A DNA stretch of 64,000 nt. Source: Aquilaria yunnanensis. Taxonomy: Eukaryota; Streptophyta; Magnoliopsida; Malvales; Thymelaeaceae. Below the pieces are notes generated by a model. It saw nothing but the letters and a program-made list of their open reading frames with translations, did no database searches and had not been told where the DNA came from. The stretch is taken from contig CM077594.1 in assembly GCA_039654915.1 (NCBI GenBank), positions 93,944,893 through 94,008,892 on the forward strand. The letters run 5' to 3'. Every line of letters starts with the position of its first letter. Positions within the stretch are counted from its first letter, which is position 1. Positions 11,947 through 23,736 of this stretch are shown piece after piece. The position numbers and the translations under genes are program-made.

Positions 11947-12523
11947 TACAATTTTAGAAAGTAAAGTATTATTTTGAAAATATTTTGGTATAAAAGATAA
12001 TAATAATACTATTATTATTATGCATATTTATATATATGAAAATATTTATATGTATAAATATATATCATAATATATATTATAATATATCACTTGGTGTTTG
12101 TAATGGTGAACATTGGGCCGGGTCAGGACCGGCCCAGCTCGGGACTGGCTCACGTAAAGCACAGCCCAGGCACGGTCAAGCCCGGCATGGCACGGGCCCT
12201 GTTAAAATCCTGCTAAGGGTGGGCTGGTTACAGGTTATCATGAGAGGAGGGAGGCAAGTGGGCTCGGCACGGCCCATAACGCAATTGGGCCCGGCACGAA
12301 CAAAGACCGGCACGGAGCCCGGCACGGGACCGGCCCGACATAGGGGCTCGCAACGGTCGGGTGGCAGGCCAACGTTTCGAAATTTCAAAAAAAAAGGGCA
12401 AATAACACAATTAGTCCCTTTAACGGCTGGTTGCCTTTTTTTGACCCCAGAAATTACTTTTTTGCCCCCTCCAACAACTATTTTGTAAGGGTTTTTTAGT
12501 AAAAAAAAAAGAAGGCCTTCCCC

Positions 12524-12531
12524 TATAAATA
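12524..12531 (+). promoter_or_regulatory. TATA box of the hAT-1 transposase gene
   Basis: TATAAATA lies 151 bases before the transposase ATG, in a context (CCCCTATAAATA) also found in hAT-2 at 48149-48156. Confidence 0.55.
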
Positions 12532-12674
12532 GGGATGCTATTTCCACAATTTCTTCACACCAATCTTAGCAATCTCTCCTTCTCTACTAATATATTCTCT
12601 CATTTCTTTGAAGCATTTAATCAATTCTCAATTACTTTCGAAGCTCGTGATCTCCTCAATTTTTCCTCACACAA

Positions 12675-14842
12675 ATGGCATCAAGAAGAAAGGGAAATGC
12701 CTCAAGCTCTTCATCCCACATCGGTTTGAGGTCATTTTTCCATGGCCTTTCCCGACCGGCGACCCGTGGGACTCATATCCAACAAACTGACGATGACAAT
12801 CAATTCGATATGAGTCAATACGACTTGGGGCTCGACGATCAACTTTCTGATGATGACGTTGAAGAGGTGGAGCCAACGGCAGCAGGGAATGTTGGTGGAG
12901 GAGATGGTTTTGAACAAACCCCGACAAGCCACCAAGCCGAACTTTCGCCACAAGGTAAGACATCGAGACTCACCGCATGGGTTTAGGAGCATTTTGACCA
13001 AGTTTTTGAGAAGGATAGTCATGGAAATGATGCGAGGTTCGCACATTGCAAGCAAAAGCTCGCGCACAAGAAGAACTCTGGCACAGGAACACTGAGACGT
13101 CACATGGAACATAAGCATCCGACTTTATGTCCAGATGCAGCTACTAGTACCAGCAGTCAGACACAGCTTGCAAGTAGTGCCGGCGGATCAGGTATTTTTA
13201 AATTTAATCAAAAATATTGTAGAGAATGCATGGTAGAATGGATGATGTTAACTGAAAAACCATTTACACAATCGGAAGATAGACACATGAAAAAATGGAT
13301 TACATAATACTTAAACCCTACTTTTAAAAGAACATCTAGGACTACTGCCAGGAGGGAGGCATTTAAAATTTATGAAGCTGGTAAATCAAACTTACAAGCA
13401 TGCTTCTCTGCTTTTGATCATTCTATCTCATTCACTAGTGACATGTGGACTTCACCACTATGACAAAATTATTATTGTATAACTGCACATTGGATTGATG
13501 ATAGTTGGGTCATTCAAAAACGTATCATTGCATTTAAGTGGATGGAGGTCGATCATACTGGTTGGAACATATTCAATGTAATTTCAGAAAGTTTAAAAGA
13601 ATTTTTTTGTCATGACAAGGTTTTTAGCATAACATTTGATAATGCATCAAACAACAATGTCGCGGCTGAGACATTGAAGGAATCACTAGAACCTGTCCGT
13701 GATGCCGCATTTTTTCATATTAAGTGTGTATGTCATATTTTAAACTTAGCTGTCCAAAAAGGTCTTCAAGTTTTGATTAATGAAATTACTTCAATTAGGT
13801 GGGCAATCCATTATTTTAAGTCAATGACCAAAGTTTTTAAAGAGTTTAAGCAATATTGTCTGGAAAATGGCCTCGATTTTAGTTGGAAACATTTTAAACT
13901 TGATTGCCCTACCTGATGGAACTCGACTTACGAGATGTTGATGGATGCGATGCCATTTGCTGCACACATGACATATTTTATAAATGTCAGAGAAAATAAA
14001 ATGATTTTGAAACAAGAGATATGAGATAAACTGTCAAAATTAGCTACTGTGCTGGATATTTTTATGATGCCACTGTTTTTTGCTCCGGTGTATACTATCC
14101 CACATCGTACAAAGTTTTAATGCATATGGTCAACATTGCATGGGTTTTTAACCAATACAAAGATGATGAATTCTTAAAAGACACAATTAAGGCCATGAAA
14201 GATAAATGGATTTTATATTTCAGTACTATACCCCCGATCTACTTACTTGCATCTGTACTAGACTCGACCGTAAGAATCACAGGTATGCAACAGCTACTTG
14301 AGGGTTATTATAGTTTCTTAGAAATGGCACATGTTTCTGTTCATGTTATAATTGCCTCTATTGATGAGCACTTGCGAGAGTTATTTAAGATTTATGCCGA
14401 CCGGCATAAGGATAAGGTTCCAAACACTACTTCATCTACCATCGGGTCTTCATCATTGTCGGGCTTATTATCATTCAATCTGGCTGAACAACTCCTCAAA
14501 CGGCCCAATGCTCTAGCATCCGGTCTTACTGAAGTGGACGCATAGCTTAACTTTGTTTGGGAGAGTAGTGAGACCGACATTCTAGAATTGTGGAAAGCAA
14601 GAAGCAACAAATTTCCAATATTCTCCATCATTGCCAAAGAAGTTCTAGCTGTTCCCGTCTCAACCGTTGCATCGGAGTCCGCTTTCAGCACTGGGAAGCG
14701 TGTAATTTCAGAGAAACACGCAAGGTTATCACCAGATGCAGTTGAAGTTTGTATATGCAACCGTGATTGGGGTCTTGCAGCTTTAAGATTATAAGACCAC
14801 AAGAGTTCCGATGAGGAAAACCCTGATAAGATAGATGTTTAA
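12675..14842 (+). pseudogene. hAT transposase (BED finger + hAT dimerisation), inactivated
   Basis: The frame opens at ATG 12675 with MASRRKGNASSSSS and runs to a stop at 12984, where Trp is expected (hAT-2 has TGG, here TAG). In other frames it continues with a BED-type finger (HCKQKLAHKKNSGTGTLRRH); the first zinc Cys is replaced by Phe. A core follows with FTSDMWTSP, TFDNASNN and HILNLAVQKGL. The C-terminal dimerisation block reads FPIFSIIAKEVLAVPVST then VASESAFSTGKRVISEKHA. The two Asp and the Glu of the hAT triad (SDMW, FDNAS, ASESAF) can still be seen. I count at least four stops and several frame changes, so it cannot make a whole enzyme. In life it would cut and paste the element via the short TIRs. 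Confidence 0.88.
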
Positions 14843-16229
14843 ATCCACGGCTTGCTCATTATTTACTTACTTTGTATTTGATCTGATTTTGCTGTTTAGC
14901 ACAGATCGTACCTTTTATTTTTCATTTATTTTTATGGAACGTTTCGCTATTGAATAATGTAAAGCCCGTTCCATGGTATGTAAGTGCCGTTTGGCTTTAA
15001 AATTAATAATAGTTCACACCGGTGGTGGTGTTTTACTCTTAAAATAAGTAATTATAAAAATATAAAGATAAGCTTAAAATAACAAAATCTAACGAGATCC
15101 TATCTGCGCTAAGATTATCAGAAGAGTTAATTAGTACCAACCGAGCTAATTATAAATGCAAGATTCATGCAACCGACCCTAACTAGATGAGATTAAGGCT
15201 TAGTTGATTGATTAATTGATCAATTATTTTTCTTTCAACTCTAAAATTTTATATCATTCAAACGCTTATCTTTAAATTATTTCCAAAAAAAAGTAACGAA
15301 TCCTTTTTAATTTTCTGTTTAGAAAAGGAACCACAAAATATTTATAAAAATTTATTTTTTAAAGAACATAGTTTATGTTTACTGACATTACATAATGCTA
15401 CCTTTTAATCTAATAAAATTTTATAAGATAATAACACAAAGATTAGAAAAACCTACTGCTTTTTTTTTCTTTAACTTGTTAACTAATTTTCCTCATTAAG
15501 CACCTTTTAGGAAAATAAGATCCAAAGTACCTATATTAAGGAAAAATGATATGTTATCATACCTATTAGAGGAAAAACTCATGAAGTAGGAGCACGTCGA
15601 TTTGGAGGGCTAAGAATGGGCTATTATGCTACCTCTTTCCCAAAACCAAGTTCTCCTTAGCCAACCTTCCTTAAATTTCATTAATTTAACATACCGACAA
15701 TAATATTTTTATATTATTTTATTTTAATATCAATTTGTAAAAATATAAAATGAAATTAAACTTAAAATTAAAAACTAAAAATTAAAAATTAAAACTAAAA
15801 CTTTAAATAAAAATAAAAATTACAAATTTAAAATTTAAAATTAAACGGGCCAGCTCAGATTCCGCCCAACTCGGCACGGGACCGGGTCAGACCCGGCACG
15901 GACCTGGCACGTGTCAACCCGGGTAGTGCCTGGGCCCAATTTCCTTAGGACCGGGCCTGTCCGGTCCGGTCCGGTCCCAAGCCGGTCCGGCCTACTGTGC
16001 AACATGAGGTGTTTGATTGTAGATCTAGTTGGGTAATAATGTGATTTATACATATTTTTGTAATATATCATATAGATCATATGTATCATATACATATAGG
16101 TCACACACATATATATGATGTATATATCATATACATATATATGAACATATTATTTTTATTATTATTATGTTTATATATCACACACATATATCATATATAA
16201 ATATTTATATATCATATACATCATATAAA

Positions 16230-16740
16230 AGCCCATAAAAACCCTAACCTAACCTAACCTATATAAAATCCTTATCTCCTAACCCTCCCCACTCTCTGCC
16301 TTAAGGCCTCTAAACGTCCAGCCGCCTCCTTCACCTCTTCTCATCTCTTGTGTATCATTCTAATCCCTCTCATCTCCTCCCTAACCGTCCGACCACTGTT
16401 CTACCTAACTTGCCGTTCCCCCGTTCTCCCTAACCTAGCCTTTCACCTCGCCGTTTTACCGTTCTCCCTCTTCGACCTCGTGATTACTCACCCTTGTTTG
16501 CCAATGTCATTCGCCCATTCGTCGTCGCCCGATCATCCAATTCCTTGCCTGAATGTCTGCCACCTTGGCCGATCATCCGCCTCTTCGCCTGATCATCGGC
16601 CTCCCATCCGTCCGCCTCTTCTCATAATCGTCAACTCCCATTTGTCCGCCTCCTCACCTGATCATCCACCACCCATCCATCCACCGTCAGCCATTTGTTC
16701 ACTTATCGTCCACTCCAAGTCCTTCGTCTCCTCAGTTTAG
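16230..16740 (+). other. Telo-box/TATA-like start and C-rich exon-like block in CACTA-2
   Basis: An AAACCCTAACCTAACC stretch (from about 16239) is followed by CTATATAAAA at 16259 and then about 400 bp of unusually C-rich DNA, with CCACC, CGCC and CCGATCATCC motifs. A 130-codon frame opens at 16348, but its product is only Ser/Pro/His-rich with no recognisable domain, so I do not call a gene. The same arrangement (GCCCAAACCTAAC, then a C-rich block) occurs at 20190-20640 in CACTA-3. This suggests a shared promoter/leader of the element family. Confidence 0.4.
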
Positions 16741-17383
16741 ATTTAATTCTGGAAATTTTTTCCTTATTGTAGATCTGATGATTATTGTTGTGCAAATTGT
16801 TGTTTACATCTTATTTGAACTTATGGTGAATTTTTGATGAATTTGTGTGATTTTATTATGAAAATTTGTGAATATTTTAGATTTTTTTGAATTCTTTGAA
16901 TTTAAGTTTATGAATATATTTTTGTGAATATATATTTTTGTGAATTTGAGTAAAAATTTAATTTTTGTGAATGCAAAATATAAAATATATTTTTAGTAAA
17001 CATAAATATAATTTTAATAATATATAATATAGTTACTTATCTTTTTTATTTTTTTAAAAGGGTTTTCAACATCCTGGCAGTTAGAAATTTCCATCGGCTT
17101 GAGCCGTTGATATTTTTCCAACGTCTTAAGCCATTGAAAAACCATTTAACCATTGGAAATTATTCTACAAGGTTAGGCCGTTGGAAATTTTAACGGCTCA
17201 CATTCCAATAGCCTAGCCGTTAGAAATACCAACAGCTGATTCTCTGAGCCGTGGGAATTTTTTTTTTCCAATGCACATTTACCAACGTGCCAATTTCCAA
17301 CAGCCTTGTGTTGGAAAACCATGTTTTTGCAACGCAAAGCCCGTTGGAAAAGGCCATTGGAAATAAGCATTTTTTTAGTCGTG

Positions 17384-19158
17384 GATGATGCATGTAGGTT
17401 TTAATAATCTCTATGGAAGGACCATGGGATTTAGCATTTAGAGAGAATATGAAAATAAGGATCATAAGACTAATAAAATTATATCAAGAAAATTTTTCTA
17501 CTACAAAGAGGGTTAGAAAGATATGGAGAAAATGAACAAGGATATAAAAAATCCTCAATTAAAAACAAGAACTGGTTGTCTAGTTCATATGAAGATTTCA
17601 CTTAATCAAAAAAAAGGAAAGTATAAAATTTTTGGCTTTTAGGCACAACATAATAACCCTTCGCACAATAGAGCATGCTCTCATATGATGCCATCATAAA
17701 GAAATATTAAAGCCTAAAAAATGCTCAACCAATTTAGCAAACGATTTAGGATTGAGACAAAAGAGCACTCATGAGTTTATGAGTCAACTGGCTGGTGGAA
17801 GAGATGACTTAGGCCATCTTCTAACAGGTCAAAAGAATTATCTTTCAAGTTGATGCATGTAATGTAATATAGAAAAGCTAGAAGCCTACTTAGGTATTTT
17901 CAGCAACAATCTCTAAAAGATCCTTCTTTATTTTATGCTATATAATTGGATATTAAAGAGCAAATAACTAATGTTTTTTGGGCTGGTGCAAAAATGGTCA
18001 TAGACTATAACCATTTTGGTGATGCAATTGCATTTAATACCACAGAGAAGGCTAACAATGAGTTTTACCCATTGGGATTATTTGCTGGATTCAACTATAA
18101 TAGGGAAATAATTATATTTGGTACAACACTTTTATATGACTAGACAATTAAGTCTTTCAAGTGGTTGTTTCAAACATTCTTAGAGACAATATTGCAAAAA
18201 AAGGCAAAAGATGATCCTTACAGATCAAGATCCAGCTATTTATAAGGCTATTTCTTTGGTAATGTCAAAAATTTATCATGGCTTATGTACTTGCACTTGC
18301 GTCAAAATGCTTCGAAAGATGTGCATAATTTTCTTAAAGGAGAAGATAGTTTCCTTGCTTATTTTAAAGCATGCATGTGTAAATATGAAGATGTTGATAA
18401 GCTACATGCTGTTTGGGAGACAAAAATAGCCCGTTACGGTATTGAAGATAGTCGGTGGATGCATGAAACATTCAAAGTCAAGGAAAATTAGGCTAAAGCA
18501 TACATGAAAAGAACTTTTTCAGCAAGAATGAAAAGCACACTTAGATATTATGTGATTTTTCAATCATTTTAAAAGAATAGTCAATGACATGCATTACAAA
18601 TAATTAGAGGTTGAATATGATGCAAGGCAAAAAAAAGGCTAGATTGAAGATGAGGAGATCACCTATGCTATACCAAGCTACCATAGTATGCGCACCAAAA
18701 TTTTTTGAAGAATTTTAAAATGAATATGATATTTATCAAGCTGCAACTATGAAAAGTTGTGTTCAAAATGAGGAAACTTAAGAATATGTGATTACATTAT
18801 TATATGAGATTGGAGAGTATAAAATTTTTGTTAGTCTGCTGGATGATAAAGTTATTTGCAATTATGCAAAGTTTGAAACTTTTGGCATTTTGTGTACCCA
18901 TATTGTGAAAGTTTTTTATGTTAAAAACCATAAATTAATTCTAGATCACTATATCTTGAAGAGATAGACTAGCAATGCTAGAGATGATATTATACAAGAT
19001 GTTGGAGAGAAGCAAATTGTACCCAACACCAAACTAAAAGTTATTGCCCAATATAAGACTTTATGTACAAACTTAACTAAACTTGCATCTTAAGTTGCGA
19101 GTTAGAGCAAATGGTCAAGTTGGTGGCTAAGTTCACAAGGGAACTAAGCAAAAAGGTT
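17384..19158 (+). pseudogene. FAR1/FHY3-like pseudogene, central piece (MULE and SWIM domains)
   Basis: Straight after CACTA-2 the frame resumes with DACRF and, after a 1-base shift, YNNLYGRTMGFSI: the FAR1 domain. From about 17945 comes the transposase-derived MULE domain: LDIKEQITNVFWAGAKMVID, then FGDAIAFNTTEKANNEFYPL, FKWLFQTFLE and MILTDQDPAIYKAIS, each with the family's spacing. In the position usually written FDTT the sequence has FNTT (GAT to AAT). At about 18850-18960 CNYAKFETFGILC then HIVKVFYVKNHK is a SWIM zinc finger. At least 15 stops and several frameshifts rule out a full protein. In the living family these proteins bind DNA and act in phytochrome A signalling. This copy is dead. 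Confidence 0.85.
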
Positions 19159-19467
19159 GGGTAAATTACACACACTACCCTCAACCTTTAATTATTGTTC
19201 ATGTTCTAACTCTAACCTTCATTTTGCTTGTACAATACCCACAACTAAAAAAACCCGATTTTCCAATGGCCAAGTTGTTGCAAATAGCGAAGACTATTTT
19301 CCAATGGCTTTTGCGTTAGAAATTTTGCAAACAGCAGTTTCCAACAATCTGGCTGTTGGAAAATTTCCAACACAAAGGTTAAGTTTTCTAATGTGAAGGC
19401 TGTTGGAAACCAATAAATTTACAATTTTAGAAAGTAAAGTCGTATTTTGAAGCTTTTTTATTATAAA

Positions 19468-19489
19468 TAACAACAACAACAACAACAAT

Positions 19490-19562
<73 letters not shown>
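19468..19562. repeat. (CAA)n-(TAA)n-(TA)n compound microsatellite
   Basis: A CAA/ATAACAA run is followed by about 32 TA dinucleotides, inside CACTA-3. Confidence 0.92.
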
Positions 19563-19566
<4 letters not shown>

Positions 19567-20049
19567 TTTGAAATATTTCATATATATCATATTTATATAT
19601 CATATACATATATATCATAATTGTATAAATATTTCATGTATGTGTATGTGTACAAATATATAAACCTATTTATGTGCGAGCATGAGCGTTTGTGTGTGTG
19701 TACATATATCATATATATGATATATAAATATTTATATGATATATAAATTAGAAATATCATATAATAACAAATTAATGTCAATTAATTTTTTGTAAATTAA
19801 AAATATTTTACGACAAACTTAATAATTACTTTTAAGTATTTTTAAGATCTTACTGTTGAAAGTAGATAGATCATAAATATGATGCATAATGATAGTTTTA
19901 ATGTATACATATAATGATATGTAATGGTAACCTTCCTCTATCTTGGTTGCATAAATAATGATATATACACATATATACTATATATATTTATATATCATAA
20001 ATTTATAATCATATAATAATCATTTAGCAATAATAATATTTACAGTATA

Positions 20050-20056
20050 AAATAAC

Positions 20057-20128
<72 letters not shown>

Positions 20129-20130
20129 AT
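20050..20130. repeat. (AAT)n-(ATC)n compound microsatellite
   Basis: About 14 ATA/AAT triplets run directly into about 12 ATC triplets, inside CACTA-3. Confidence 0.92.
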
Positions 20131-21605
20131 ATCATATATCATATATCATATTATATATCATATACAAACCAAAATGCTCATTAGACCAACCCATATAAAA
20201 AGCCCAAACCTAACATAACCCTAACTTATCACCTTATACCCACTCATAGCCGCTCTCTTCTTCTCCCTATCACAGCCGCCCTTTGTCTTTCATCTCAAAT
20301 CTTCTCGCCTCTCATCTTTCTCCTCTTGCCGTCAGGCCTTTCGCCTTGCTGTCTGCCTATTCGTCCTCTCGCTCGTCCGTTCGTCCTCGGCCTACTGGGC
20401 TTTGGCCGTTGCCTCGACTTCGCTCGCTACCTCCTCGCCCGTTGCCTCGGTAAAGGATTCACAATTGCTCACCAATTCACCATTGTTCGCCGTTTCACGC
20501 CCTCGCCCTCGTGATGCCCCATTGTCGTTTGCCATTTCGCATCCGTCGCCTCGTGATTTCGCCCTCCGTCCTTCGTAGTTCATCGCTCGCTACCTCAATC
20601 TCCTTGGTCCCATCAGTCTGCCTTTGTTTAACGGTTCCTTTCATACGGTTTTGAGTTGTGCAAATGCGATTTTTGTATAGTTCCTTTGATGTGATTTTTC
20701 TAAGTTTGTGATTTTTTGTAGATTTGATTTTCGTTGTGCCTAATCTAATACCTTTTTGTTGTGCTCGATTGTTGACTATTGATCCGGTTTCAATTTTGTA
20801 AATTTCGTCTTTGATTTTGAATTTTTAGTATATCTAATTTTTAGTGGATACAAAATATAAACTATGTTTTTAGTAAATGTAAAATATGATTTTAATAATG
20901 TATAAAATATATTTTTAATAAATATAAAATGTGATTTTACTCAATATAAAATATAATTTTAAAATATATTTTTTGTAAATATAATATTTATTTAATTTAA
21001 AATTTTTCTTTTAAAAATATTATTTTAATGTTTTTCATATATATATAAACAATGACAATTTTCAACGGCTTCACATGGGAAACTGTTTTTTTTTTACTTT
21101 TAAAAAATTTGTCAACAGTTAAACGTGTTAGTAGCTATCAGCAGCCTAACTCATTAGTAAAAGTTAAACCATTACTTCAACTGTTGGTAAGTTCCATTTG
21201 CCTCTTTATCAACGGCCAAACATTGGAAATTACAAACGTTTTAGTATTCAGCCGTTGGTAAAAAATTTTTTAACGAATTGATTACCAATGGCTTACTACC
21301 AACGGTCTTACATTGGTAATTTTAAAATTACCAACATGAGACCGTTGGTAACGACTGTTAGTAGATGACCTTTTTTTAGTAGTAACCCTAACTTCTTTAA
21401 AATGTTTTATTTTGGTCATTTTTAGATAGAAATCATTGTCCAGAATTAAAAATGTCACATCAACATAGGATTGTAGAGGAAAAAGCTAGTTTTAGCTTCT
21501 TGAAGACTTTATCTTTGTCAGAGATACTTAAAAACTCTGGAACCTAATCATGCAACCACCCCCTTGGCCACCCGAAAAACAAAATTTAAAAATTTAATCA
21601 GTACT

Positions 21606-22440
21606 TATGGTTTAGTAGTTTTGATCACCCTCTTTAACTTTCTCTCCTGCCATTTCTTTCAAATCTCGACCAAGTTTTGTAAATTGAGTTTTAAATATTT
21701 GGGTTTCACAATTTTAAGTGCAGATATATAAAAATTTGTTGAGATTTAAGAGAAATGCTATAAGAGAAAGTTAAAGATGATGAAAAATGCTATTAAACCA
21801 TATAGGCCGATCAAAGTACTAGAAAATTTTTTTTCCTAGCATGATGCTGCAGCAAAACTGATGAGTTTCTAGTGGCGGCACTACAATGCTGGAAAAAAAA
21901 ATTATCAAAATTTTGGTTCGCTTTCATGGTTTGGTTTTCATCCTCTTTAACTTTCTCTTTTGTCGTTTCTTCCAAAACTCAACCTATTTTTGCAAATCAA
22001 GCTTCAAATATTTGGATTTCAAAATTTCAAATTCAGATATATGAAAATTCACTGAGATTTGGAAGAAATGATAGAAGAGAAAGTTAAAGATAATGAAAAA
22101 TGCTATTAAATTGTGAAATTTGATCAAAATTCTAAAAAGAAAAATTTCTAGAATGGTGGCGTCACTATTGCAAAACTCATCGGTGGTACGGTGCCATCAT
22201 GGTGGATTTTTTTTTTTTTCAGAATTTTGATGGACTTACATGGTTTGATAGCATTTTTTCCTATTTAACTTTCTCTTTCCAAATTGCAACGAATTTTCAT
22301 ATATCTGTATATGAAATTATGAATTCTAAATCTTTGAAGCTCAAATTATAAAAATTGGTTGAGTTTTGAAGGATATTACAGAAGAAAAAGTTAAAGAGGA
22401 TGAAAAATGTTACCAAACCATGAAGCTTAATTAAACTTTT
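21606..22440. repeat. Three consecutive foldback palindromes
   Basis: Three units, about 21606-21803, 21895-22140 and 22230-22440, each read catggtttgatagcattttt...tttaactttctctt on the left and the reverse complement (aagagaaagttaaagatga...aaatgctattaaaccat) on the right, with a short loop. The arms are near 90 bp. The spacers share GC-richer motifs (ggtggcg, caaaactcat, ggtgccatcatgg). The array lies in the right half of the Mutator-like element. No coding potential is seen. Confidence 0.75.
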
Positions 22441-22698
22441 GAAATTTTTTTTGAGTGACAATGGGGTGGTCGGATCGTTATGTTAAAAAATTTTTAGGTC
22501 TTTTAGCAAAGGAAAAGTTTTCAAGGAGTTAAAACTATCATTTTCCCTTATAATCCCATATTGACATGGTATTTTACATCCAAGATAAAGTTAAAATGAA
22601 ACATTTTAATGACATTAAGGTATCAAACTTGAAAAATAAAAGTTAGGATTATGACAAACAATAATTAAATGTTAGGGGCGATACATGTAATTTACCCT

Positions 22699-22781
22699 AA
22701 AAAGGTTAAAGATATATTAAATAACGAGTTTAGTAGAGATCATGAGAACTTCATGTTTACTGACATATTCTCTTATACAAC
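22699..22781 (+). pseudogene. FAR1-like pseudogene, short piece between two insertions
   Basis: These 83 bases lie between the Mutator-like element and CACTA-4. They read KDILNNEFSRDHENFMFTDI in one frame, compatible with the hydrophilic region after the SWIM finger. Assignment rests mainly on position between target duplications. Confidence 0.5.
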
Positions 22782-23309
22782 CGCTACAAGATGGGTGCAC
22801 AAAAGTGACTAATATATCAATTGCAATTATTCACAATGAGCGACTAAGATAGTCGGTCAATTTTTACTAGTCGCTAGATGAAAGCAACTAACTAGAGCAA
22901 TTAAAATCAGTTATTATTAACCACTAGTTTTAGCTACTGAAATTCAGTCATTAGTTAGTGAGTTTATTTTTTAATTATTTTATTCAATCGTAGATATTAA
23001 AATTGAAAATGTGAACAATTGTTTTTAACAAATTGATGGGGCCATAATTATTTTAAATGGATTTATAATTTAGTAAAATGAAAATTGAAATTAAATTAAT
23101 TATAAAAAAAATGCAAAAGTAATTCCTCAGTTCGCTCGTTTTCTCTGCCTGTGCATCTTTTTCCCCGTATGCTAGATAGTTCTCACCTGCCCTTGCTGCT
23201 TCCACTGCTTCAAATCGCAAACTCACCATCGCCCGAACTCTGATCTCCATTCTCTTAGCCTTCAGAATCTTTGTGGGTCTGATCGACTAGAGATTTTCTA
23301 TCGTCGATC

Positions 23310-23563
23310 ATGGCTGCCGATCCCGATCTTGACGGCTTTCGACCGTATCGTTCCCTCGAAACTACTCCCTTCGCCTTTTCCACACCAAGACTTTAGATTC
23401 GGGATCGTCTCCTAGGCTCGAGATATCGCACGACGAAGGTGGTGGAAGCGGTGGTGTTGTATTCAGCAACACCGGCGGGCAAAAAAGGGCAGATGAGGAG
23501 GAGAAGGGAACAAAAGTCCCGACGATAAAAATGAGGGGCTCGGGCTTCTGGGTCTTTTTCTGA
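23310..23563 (+). pseudogene. Captured first-exon-like gene fragment in CACTA-4
   Basis: A GC-richer island starts at ATG 23310 with MAADPDLDGFRPYRSLETTP, then hits TAG at 23394. In the +2 frame it continues TLDSGSSPRLEISHDEGGG, FSNTGGQKRADEEEKGTKVP and IKMRGSGFWVFF to a stop at 23561. The composition (acidic, Gly/Ser-rich, then hydrophobic) and CT-rich leader look like the N-terminal exon of a plant gene. I do not recognise the protein. One frameshift near 23390 and its location in a small transposon make it a captured pseudogene fragment. Confidence 0.45.
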
Positions 23564-23736
23564 GAGGGTGGAGATCTGAAGTGTGGAAAGAGAGAAAGAC
23601 GGAGGCGAATTTGGGATAGAAAGAGAGAATATGAGAGGACGAGGAAGAAGGAGACATGAGTATGGTCACTATGGTGTTACTTTCTGTAGGAGTGGTTGAA
23701 ATAGCAATGGACTTTGAAATTGTTATCATTGAAAAG

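Larger units (their letters stand above)
12101..16007 (+). mobile_element. hAT DNA transposon (hAT-1), nested in CACTA-2
   Basis: A perfect 8-bp duplication, GGTGTTTG, flanks it (12093-12100 and 16008-16015). The termini TAATGGTGAACATTGGGCCGG and, in reverse complement, TCATGTTGCACAGTAGGCCGG agree at 16 of 21 positions. Both ends continue into GC-rich stretches of CCGG/GGCCC repeats in an otherwise AT-rich region. A TATA box at 12524-12531 precedes a broken transposase gene. The element is about 0.8 kb longer than its relative hAT-2 (47719-50809), mostly between 15050 and 15850, where AT-rich unrelated sequence sits between the 3' tail of the gene and the right GC-rich end. That may be a further insertion. 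Confidence 0.9.
11362..17383. mobile_element. CACTA-type DNA transposon (CACTA-2) inserted in the FAR1-like pseudogene
   Basis: The left end is CACTACTAAAAAATG; the right end in reverse complement is CACGACTAAAAAAATGC. GAT is duplicated on both sides (11359-11361 and 17384-17386). Subterminal repeats of the type ttccaacggc / gccgttggaaa fill 11385-11690 and 17080-17365 in both orientations. Removing the element rejoins the FAR1 frame (...FDTED + DACRF...). No CACTA transposase is visible. The core holds simple repeats, a complete nested hAT element (12101-16007) and a C-rich transcribed-unit-like block at about 16230-16740 that is shared in layout with CACTA-3. Confidence 0.9.
19240..21384. 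mobile_element. CACTA-type DNA transposon (CACTA-3), nested in the Mutator-like element
   Basis: The left end is CACAACTAAAAAAACC; the right end in reverse complement is TACTACTAAAAAAAGG, in which the first C has become T. ACC is duplicated at 19237-19239 and 21385-21387. Subterminal ttccaacggc / ccgttggaa-type repeats lie at both ends (19260-19410, 21050-21350). The core has microsatellites and a C-rich exon-like block (20190-20640) matching the layout of CACTA-2. No transposase is present. Confidence 0.85.
19159..22698. mobile_element. Mutator-like element inserted in the FAR1-like pseudogene
   Basis: The left end GGGTAAATTACACACACTACC and, in reverse complement, the right end GGGTAAATTACATGTATCGC begin an imperfect inverted repeat of about 50 bp that continues as TTTAATTATTG on both sides. 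A 9-bp direct duplication AAAAAGGTT flanks it (19150-19158 and 22699-22707), with one extra T at the right terminus (22698). Nine bases is the Mutator signature. Without the nested CACTA-3 it is only about 1.4 kb and carries no transposase, so it is non-autonomous. Its core contains three foldback palindromes. Confidence 0.75.

Noticed and set aside
12036..12547. Arg/Gly/Pro-rich open frames at the left end of hAT-1
   Set aside because: They come from GC-rich subterminal CCGG/GGCCC repeats of the transposon, not from a gene.
16348..16740. 130-codon open frame in CACTA-2
   Set aside because: Pro/Ser/His-rich low-complexity product in a C-rich block, no domain, and the corresponding block in CACTA-3 does not keep a comparable protein frame.
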